Under the pieces are notes generated by a model. That model was not told where the DNA came from and did not search any database. It saw nothing but the letters and a program-made list of their open reading frames with translations. Both the position numbers and the translations under genes were made by a program. 10,525 bases of DNA. Origin: Bacillota bacterium (GTDB lineage Bacteria; Bacillota_E; Symbiobacteriia; Symbiobacteriales; Symbiobacteriaceae). Shown here in pieces: positions 6,259 to 10,525 of this stretch; the first letter of the stretch is position 1; each line of letters opens with the position of its first letter. Location: assembly GCA_003242675.1 (NCBI GenBank), contig QGVE01000099.1, positions 1-10,525 on the forward strand, given 5' to 3'.

Positions 6259-8010
6259 TCAGCCCCCCTGACGCGGAGTGTCCGGCGGCGAGTGGGGGTC
6301 CCAGGTGCGCACGATCTCCCGCTGCCGCCGCCGGTTGAAGGGATGCAGGAATCCCGGCCGCTCCTCCTGCTGGTAGAGCGGGGGCGTGTACAACACGTCC
6401 GCCGCCTTCCCCTGGTAAGCCACCACGGGGGTGAGGTAGGCGATGCCGAAGGAGCGCAGGCTGGCCGCGTAGACCACCAGGAGCAGGATGCCGGCGGCCA
6501 GCCCCAGGAAGCCGAGCACGGTCGTCGCCATGAGCAGCAGGAAGCGCAGGGTGCGGATTCCCCAGCCCGCGAGGTAGTTAGGCAGGGCGAGGGAGGCGAG
6601 CCCGGTGACCGCCACCAACACGATCATGATCGGGCTGACGATGCGGGCCTCCACCGCGGCCTGCCCCAGCACGACGGAGGCGACGAGCCCGACCGTGGGG
6701 CCGATGACCCCGGGGATGCGGGCGCCGGCCTCCCGGATCAGCTCGAAGGCCCCTTCCATGACCAGGAGCTCCACCACCGCCGGCATGGGCACCGGTTCGC
6801 GGCTTTGCGCGAGGAAGAGCATGAGCTCGGTCGGGATCATCTCCGGGTGATAGTTCACCATGGCGATGTAGAAGGACGGCAGCACCAGCGCCATGACCAG
6901 GGCCCCGATCCGGATGTAGCGGAGGATGGTGCCGAAGGGCCAGCGCAGGTAGTAATCCTCGGCGGTCTGCATGAGCGACCAGAAGGTCGTCGGGCAGATG
7001 ATGGCGTGGGGGGAGGTGTCCACGAAGAGCACGACGTGCCCTTCCGAAAGGTAGGCGGCTGCCCGGTCCGGCCGCTCGGTGATCATCGTGGTCGGCAGGA
7101 GCGACCGGGGGTGGTCGTCGATGTAGGGCTGCAGCATCCCCGATCCGGTGACCACGTCCACCTGCACGGCGGCGATCCGCCGCTTCACCTCGTCCACCAG
7201 CATCGGCGGGGCGATGGTGTCGATGTACATCATCCCCACGTAGGTCCGGCTCACCGTGCCGACGGTGAGGACCTCGGTGACGAGGCGCGGGTCCTTCAGC
7301 CGCCGGCGCACCAGGGCGACGTTGACCCGCCACGATTCGGTGAAGGCGTCGTGGGGCCCCCAGATCACCTGCTCGGCCTTGGGCTCGCTGACGCTGCGGG
7401 TCGGCGGGTCCTTGGTTTCGACCGTCAGCCCGACGGCGGCGCCCTCCACGAGGATGACGGTGTCGCCGGCCAGCATCGCCTCGGCGAGGGAGGCGAAGTC
7501 GTACTTCCGGCTGACCTGGTGTCCGGTCAGCAGCCGCTGCTCCACCAGGTCCAGGGCATTGGGGCCCGGCTCCGAGTGGAGCCGCAGGTCGTGGCTCAGG
7601 AGCATCAGGGGCTCCATGATGTTCCCGTTGATGATCTGCTTGTCGCAGAGCCCCTCCATGTACAGGAGGACCGCCCGGATCGGCGGCTCGGTGGCGATGG
7701 TGATCTCGCGGGAGATGAAGTCCTTGTTGCGGGGCTCCCGGAAGAGCGCCTTGAAGTGGCGGAGGTTTTCGTCGAGGTTCGTCGAGAGGTCGCCCACCTG
7801 CTCCAGGGCCTGCTCGCCCTGGCCGGCTGCCTGCGCCAGCCGGTCCAGGCGGGTGAGCAGGGCGGAGGTGTGGATGTGGGCGTCGGCGGCCATCTGAGCG
7901 CCCTGCTCCGCACTGGCGGGCGGCTGCCCCTGGCCTTCCAGGGTGAACGTGTCCTTGGACAGGGCGGCAGTGGGATCGAGCCAGCTCTTCAGTCGTTGCC
8001 AGAGGTTCAC
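6259..8010 (-). CDS. gerA: Spore germinant receptor A subunit, GerA family
   Basis: The 583-residue protein is the large A subunit of a germinant receptor: a cytosolic amino half followed by about five membrane helices. The GerA domain starts near residue 96 (NKDFISREITI) and continues through LLYMEGLCDKQIIN, GDTVILVEG, the RTYVGMMYIDTI region, HVVLFVDTSPHAII, and EDYYLRWPFGTILRYIR. The membrane part carries the family motifs LPSFYIAMVNYHPEMIPTEL, EAGARIPGVIGPTVGLV and LGQAAVEARIVSP. The start is GTG at 8008-8010, seven bases after GGGAGG; frames beyond it run antisense into the next genes. Residues 1-95 are a soluble, Gln/Ala-rich, probably helical extension that may be longer than usual. 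The carboxy tail is a Pro/Arg-rich cytosolic end. It is the first gene of the gerA-gerB-gerC-small protein operon, expected to be made late in the forespore. Confidence 0.95.
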   Translation of the reverse strand: MNLWQRLKSWLDPTAALSKDTFTLEGQGQPPASAEQGAQMAADAHIHTSALLTRLDRLAQAAGQGEQALEQVGDLSTNLDENLRHFKALFREPRNKDFISREITIATEPPIRAVLLYMEGLCDKQIINGNIMEPLMLLSHDLRLHSEPGPNALDLVEQRLLTGHQVSRKYDFASLAEAMLAGDTVILVEGAAVGLTVETKDPPTRSVSEPKAEQVIWGPHDAFTESWRVNVALVRRRLKDPRLVTEVLTVGTVSRTYVGMMYIDTIAPPMLVDEVKRRIAAVQVDVVTGSGMLQPYIDDHPRSLLPTTMITERPDRAAAYLSEGHVVLFVDTSPHAIICPTTFWSLMQTAEDYYLRWPFGTILRYIRIGALVMALVLPSFYIAMVNYHPEMIPTELMLFLAQSREPVPMPAVVELLVMEGAFELIREAGARIPGVIGPTVGLVASVVLGQAAVEARIVSPIMIVLVAVTGLASLALPNYLAGWGIRTLRFLLLMATTVLGFLGLAAGILLLVVYAASLRSFGIAYLTPVVAYQGKAADVLYTPPLYQQEERPGFLHPFNRRRQREIVRTWDPHSPPDTPRQGG

Positions 8011-8034
8011 GCACACCCCTCCCGTTTCCAGGTG

Positions 8035-8066
8035 TAAGGTGCCCGCACGCACGTGCCCGCTATACC
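8035..8066 (-). promoter_or_regulatory. Weak SigG-like promoter candidate for the ger operon
   Basis: On the minus strand GGTATA (8061-8066) is followed after 19 bases by CACCTTA (8035-8041), about 25 bases before the gerA start codon. This resembles the forespore SigG pattern (TGMATA, 17-18 bases, CATNNTA), the normal driver of germinant-receptor operons. The spacer is one or two bases long and the -35 match is partial, so this is tentative. Confidence 0.3.
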
Positions 8067-8085
8067 GGAGCCGGCGCGTGCCCGC
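8039..8085. repeat. Three direct GTGCCCGC repeats in the gerA/lipoprotein divergent region
   Basis: GTGCCCGC occurs at 8039-8046, 8053-8060 and 8078-8085. The second copy overlaps a GCACGTGC palindrome (8049-8056), and the third runs into a GCCCGCGGGC palindrome. Two copies overlap or lie between the candidate promoter elements of gerA. An operator is possible, but the high GC content makes chance repeats likely. Confidence 0.3.
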
Positions 8086-8139
8086 GGGCGGGCAAGGGCA
8101 AGCTATGGGCGTGAGCCCGCGGCTTGCGAAGGAGGGGGG

Positions 8140-8451
8140 ATGGGCACCGTGCGGATCTGGCAGCGGCTCTTCCGGCTCACGTCTGCGCTCGTCCTGGTCG
8201 TCGCCCTGGCCGTGGCGGGGTGCGCCCCGCAGCAGCCCGGGCAGCAGGAGCAGCAGCAGCACCACACGCAGGAAGGCGGCGGAGGGGACGAGAGCCGGGA
8301 GAAGCAGGAGCGGAAGGAGGACGAGGAAGGCAAGGAGAAAGACGGGGGCCGGGAGGGAGAGTCCGGCAGCCCCAGCGGTCCGGGGGAAGGCGGCGGCGAG
8401 CACAAGGGCAAATCGGGCGGCGGGTCGCAGGGCAGCGGCGGCGGCCACTAG
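8140..8451 (+). CDS. Small lipoprotein with low-complexity charged tail
   Basis: I do not recognise a family. The 103-residue protein has a lipoprotein signal peptide: Arg-containing amino end (residues 1-12), hydrophobic core (about 13-25), lipobox VAGC with Cys28. It should therefore be lipid-anchored on the outer face of the membrane. The mature part has no globular look. It has a Gln/His-rich stretch (30-43), an acidic-basic Glu/Lys/Arg/Asp stretch (about 50-75), then Gly/Ser repeats to the end (GGGSQGSGGGH). The ATG at 8140 follows AAGGAGG at a short spacing; a GTG nine bases later is an alternative start. The in-frame ATG at 8053 would place 29 Arg-rich residues before the signal peptide and is rejected. 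It is divergent from the ger operon and is followed by its own terminator. A spore-envelope or stress role is conceivable, but only the location suggests it. Confidence 0.75.
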   Translation: MGTVRIWQRLFRLTSALVLVVALAVAGCAPQQPGQQEQQQHHTQEGGGGDESREKQERKEDEEGKEKDGGREGESGSPSGPGEGGGEHKGKSGGGSQGSGGGH

Positions 8452-8523
8452 GCCGCGCGACGGGCGGGGTCGCGGAGGGAATGCCTTCCGCACGCTGACC
8501 CGAAGATTTGGCGAAAAAGTTCT

Positions 8524-8570
8524 GCGGGAAGGCCCGGGGCGCGGCAGGGCCTTCCCGCTCTTTTCTTTTT
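8524..8570 (+). terminator. Strong intrinsic terminator after the lipoprotein gene
   Basis: GCGGGAAGGCCC (8524-8535) and GGGCCTTCCCGC (8547-8558) form a perfect 12-base stem around an 11-base loop, followed directly by TCTTTTCTTTTT. It ends the lipoprotein transcript and separates it from the GH4 gene. The 8571-8652 stretch after it contains no gene. It holds the GH4 ribosome-binding site and must hold that operon's promoter, but I see no convincing -35/-10 pair. Confidence 0.93.
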
Positions 8571-8652
8571 CCTGACAGGGAGTCGGACGGGCGCGGGCGA
8601 AGTAACAGGAAAGGGTTGGCACGCCACCCCGCAAGCGAGGGAAGGTGACCGG

Positions 8653-9939
8653 ATGAAACTGACCATCATCGGCGGCGCGAGCGCATACACGCCAGACATT
8701 ATCCTCGGCCTCTTGCAGGACCACCCCTTGTACGCCGGGGGCGAGCTGTGCCTGCACGACGTCGACGCGGCGAACCTGCAGATCATCGAGCGGCTGGCGC
8801 GGGCCCTGGTGCGCGCGGCCGGAGCCGACCTGCGCGTCACGGCGACGCTGGACCGGGCGGAGGCGATCACCGGCGCGCGGTTCATCCTCACGCAGCCCCG
8901 GGTCGGCGGCCTGGAGCACCGGGCTTTGGACGAGAAGATCCCGCTGAAGCACGGCCTGATCGGCCAGGAGACCCTGGGCCTCGGCGGCTTCGCCTTCGCC
9001 TGGCGCACGATCCCGGTGATGCTGGAGATCGTGGCGGAGGTGCAGAAGCTTGCCCCCGAGGCGTGGATCATCAACTACGCCAACCCCGCCGGCATGGTGA
9101 CCGAGGCGGTGATCCGCCGCTTCCCCGACGCCCGGTTCATCGGCCTCTGCGACATGCCTGCGGGGCTGCAGTGGGTCGTCGGCCGCCTCCTGCGGGTGGA
9201 CGCCCACCGCATCGCCCTGGACTACGCCGGCATCAACCACGGCGGATGGGTGACGCGGGTGCTCGTGGATGGTGAGGACGTGACGCCCCGGCTGCGCCGC
9301 TGGGCGGCCGTGCTCGGGCCCGCGGCGGCGCTCCTGCCGCTCAGGGAGGAGACGGGCACGGTGCGGCTCTTCCGGGAGCACGGCATGATCCCCGACCCGT
9401 ACCTGCGCTACTACTACTACAAGGACCAGATCCTGCGGAAGCTCCTGCGGGCGAAGAAGACCCGGGCGGAGCACCTCATGGAGCGGGTGCAGCAGCTCTA
9501 CCGCCACTACGCGGAGGTGGCCCGGCAGGAGCGGCCCGTGCTGAAGCAGCACCGCGGGCACCCGGCCCACTCGGACCTGGCCGCGCAGGTGATCGGCGCG
9601 ATGGCGGCCAACCGGGCGACCCGCTTCGTCATCCAGCAGCGCGGGGGCGGCGCCGTGCGCCACCTGCCGCCGGAGCAGGCGGCCCAGTTCCCGGCCATCG
9701 TGGACGGCACCGGCTGGACCCCGATCTCACAGCCCGCGCTGCCCCGGGAGGAAGCCGATCTCATCGCCCGCATCAAGGCGTCCGAGGCGCTCAACGTGCG
9801 CGCCGCGCTGGAGGGCGATCGGCGCCTGGCGGTGGAGGCCGCCGAGCTCAACCCGCTGGGGGCGCCGCAGCCCCTGGCCGGCAAGGTGGTGGACGAGCTC
9901 CTGGCGGCGCACCGCAAGTACCTGCCCCAGTTCAGGTGA
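8653..9939 (+). CDS. Glycoside hydrolase family 4 phospho-glycosidase (6-phospho-glucosidase type)
   Basis: GH4 enzymes split phosphorylated disaccharides imported by a PTS, using NAD+ and a divalent metal (typically Mn) through an oxidation-elimination route. The 428-residue length is normal. The Rossmann opening is IGGASAYTPDI at 5-16, with Ala at the usual third Gly. The family core RVGGLEHRALDEKIPLKHGLIGQET-type stretch covers about 83-106, followed by GLGG (109-112) and NYANPAGMVTEA. Probable metal ligands are Cys166 (CDMP, 166-169) and His196 (GINH), and the likely catalytic-base Tyr lies in DPYLRYY (about 250). Most of the chain reads like LicH/CelF 6-phospho-beta-glucosidases. CDMP, however, is the motif I associate with 6-phospho-alpha-glucosidases (GlvA/MalH); beta enzymes usually have CN(V/I)P. 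Anomeric specificity is therefore open. The ATG follows GGAAGGTGA. The chbG-like gene starts eight bases after the stop. Confidence 0.93.
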   Translation: MKLTIIGGASAYTPDIILGLLQDHPLYAGGELCLHDVDAANLQIIERLARALVRAAGADLRVTATLDRAEAITGARFILTQPRVGGLEHRALDEKIPLKHGLIGQETLGLGGFAFAWRTIPVMLEIVAEVQKLAPEAWIINYANPAGMVTEAVIRRFPDARFIGLCDMPAGLQWVVGRLLRVDAHRIALDYAGINHGGWVTRVLVDGEDVTPRLRRWAAVLGPAAALLPLREETGTVRLFREHGMIPDPYLRYYYYKDQILRKLLRAKKTRAEHLMERVQQLYRHYAEVARQERPVLKQHRGHPAHSDLAAQVIGAMAANRATRFVIQQRGGGAVRHLPPEQAAQFPAIVDGTGWTPISQPALPREEADLIARIKASEALNVRAALEGDRRLAVEAAELNPLGAPQPLAGKVVDELLAAHRKYLPQFR

Positions 9940-9947
9940 GGCCGGCC

Positions 9948-10525
9948 ATGCGGGGGCTCATCGTCAACGCGGACGACTTCGGCCTGAGCCCGGGCGTCAG
10001 CCGGGGCATCCTGCGGGCCCACCGGGAGGGGATCGTGACCTCCACGACCTTCATGGTCAACTTCCCCTGGGCGGCCGAGATGGCGGAACTGCTGCGCGGC
10101 GCGCCCCGACTGGGCGTGGGACTCCACCTGAACCTGACCACCGGCGCGCCCGTGCTGCCGCCGTCCCAGGTGCCCAGCCTGGTGGGGCCGGACGGCCGGT
10201 TCCGGCGGAGCCTTCTCCGGCTCCTCAGCCGGCTGCGCCCCGCCGAGGCGGAGCGGGAGTGGTCGGCGCAGGTGGAGCGGTTCGTCGCGCTCCTGGGGCG
10301 GCTGCCGACGCACCTGGACACCCACCGCTACCTGCAGGCCTACCCGCCCCTCTGCGGCGTGATGCTGCGGGTGGCCCGGCGGTACGGCGTGCCGGCGGTG
10401 CGGGGGCCGCCGCCGGACGTGTTTCCGGCGGGGGCCCTCCCCCGCCGGGGGCCCGGCGGCCCCCCTGCGGGGGGGGCCCCGCGCCGCACCACCGCCATGG
10501 GCCCCGGGTCTTTTACACAACTGAG
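9948..10525 (+). CDS. chbG: ChbG/YdjC-family carbohydrate deacetylase, 3' truncated by window end
   Basis: This family removes an acetyl group from N-acetylated oligosaccharides such as diacetylchitobiose or its phosphate, in a metal-dependent cytosolic reaction. About 192 codons are present and no stop is reached, against some 240-290 in whole members. Clear motifs are NADDFGLS at 7-14 (metal-binding Asp), GLHLNLT at 58-64 (His60) and HLDTH at 122-126 (His126). The segment after His126 reads RYLQAYP where most members have further histidines (roughly HHVH..P). That may tune or weaken the metal site or reflect a subfamily. The ATG is eight bases after the GH4 stop, with AGGTGAGG overlapping that stop, so the two genes are translationally coupled. 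ChbG deacetylation before ChbF (GH4) hydrolysis is known in the E. coli chitobiose pathway, and this pair resembles it. After about residue 160 the frame is Gly/Pro/Arg-rich and unreliable. Confidence 0.85.
   Translation, partial: MRGLIVNADDFGLSPGVSRGILRAHREGIVTSTTFMVNFPWAAEMAELLRGAPRLGVGLHLNLTTGAPVLPPSQVPSLVGPDGRFRRSLLRLLSRLRPAEAEREWSAQVERFVALLGRLPTHLDTHRYLQAYPPLCGVMLRVARRYGVPAVRGPPPDVFPAGALPRRGPGGPPAGGAPRRTTAMGPGSFTQL
10425..10490. other. Run of perfect GC hairpins at the contig end, probable low-quality sequence
   Basis: CCGGCGGGGG (10425-10434) pairs perfectly with CCCCCGCCGG (10439-10448) around CCCT. A GGCCCCCC / GGGGGGCC hairpin and long homopolymer runs (eight G, six C) follow. This is where the ChbG protein stops resembling its family. 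Compression or miscounted homopolymers in read ends would explain it. The final bases also look unlike the preceding codons. Confidence 0.55.

Noticed and set aside
5608..8037. Plus-strand open frame of 809 codons across gerA and gerB
   Set aside because: It is a high-GC antisense shadow, dominated by His, Arg, Gly, Asp and Gln with no membrane helices or motifs, lying opposite two well-conserved genes.
8615..8640. TTGGCACG resembling the -24 element of a Sigma-54 promoter before the GH4 gene
   Set aside because: The -12 element is absent: the GC falls one base off and the preceding TT is CC, so the match is half a site in GC-rich sequence.
6259..9663. Minus-strand open frame of 1134 codons covering gerA and reaching into the GH4 gene
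   Set aside because: The portion upstream of 8010 is antisense to the lipoprotein and GH4 genes. GerA has a proper GTG start with GGGAGG at 8010.
1..10525. CRISPR arrays, tRNA or rRNA genes, insertion sequences, attachment sites
   Set aside because: No regularly spaced repeats, cloverleaf-like or rRNA-like sequence, transposase reading frame or terminal inverted repeats were found on either strand.

Overview
The window looks like a short contig from a high-GC, endospore-forming member of the Bacillota. Symbiobacterium or a similar thermophilic clostridial lineage is my best guess. The basis is a spore-germinant-receptor operon, a YitT-family membrane protein and lipobox proteins, combined with strongly G/C-ending codons and Arg-rich proteins. 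The host name is inference from gene content and composition, with no database support. Both ends of the window look anomalous.

Layout. Bases 1 to about 661 (minus strand) encode an internal piece of a type IA (topoisomerase III-like) enzyme. It is Lys-richer and less G/C-ending than everything after it. It stops abruptly near base 660, where a different frame begins, so this looks like a chimeric join or a recent insertion edge. Bases 658-822 hold a good-looking but unidentified minus-strand reading frame. Then come a LysR-type regulator (minus) and, divergent from it, a plus-strand cluster: cytosolic glycerophosphodiester phosphodiesterase, a lone TatA and a YitT-family membrane protein. 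That cluster ends at a hairpin terminator shared with the converging operon.

Bases 3760-8010 (minus strand) are one tightly packed germinant-receptor operon in the order gerA-gerB-gerC, followed by a 55-residue two-helix membrane protein. This last gene overlaps gerC through GTGA, a good candidate for the small 'D' subunit of the receptor. A weak SigG-like promoter lies upstream of gerA. Divergent from gerA is a small lipoprotein with a highly charged, Gly-rich, low-complexity tail, ended by a textbook intrinsic terminator at 8524-8570.

The last part (8653 to the end) is a two-gene carbohydrate operon. It encodes a glycoside hydrolase family 4 phospho-glycosidase and a ChbG/YdjC-type carbohydrate deacetylase, running off the window end. 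The pairing recalls chitobiose-type phospho-disaccharide use. However, the GH4 protein has CDMP, the motif I associate with 6-phospho-alpha-glucosidases, where 6-phospho-beta-glucosidases usually have CN(V/I)P. The last ~100 bases are a run of perfect GC hairpins where the ChbG protein loses family resemblance, probably a sequencing problem.

I do not see a wholly new system. The most interesting items are the putative D subunit of the germinant receptor, the unusual GH4 motif beside ChbG, the orphan frame after LysR, and the composition break near base 660.
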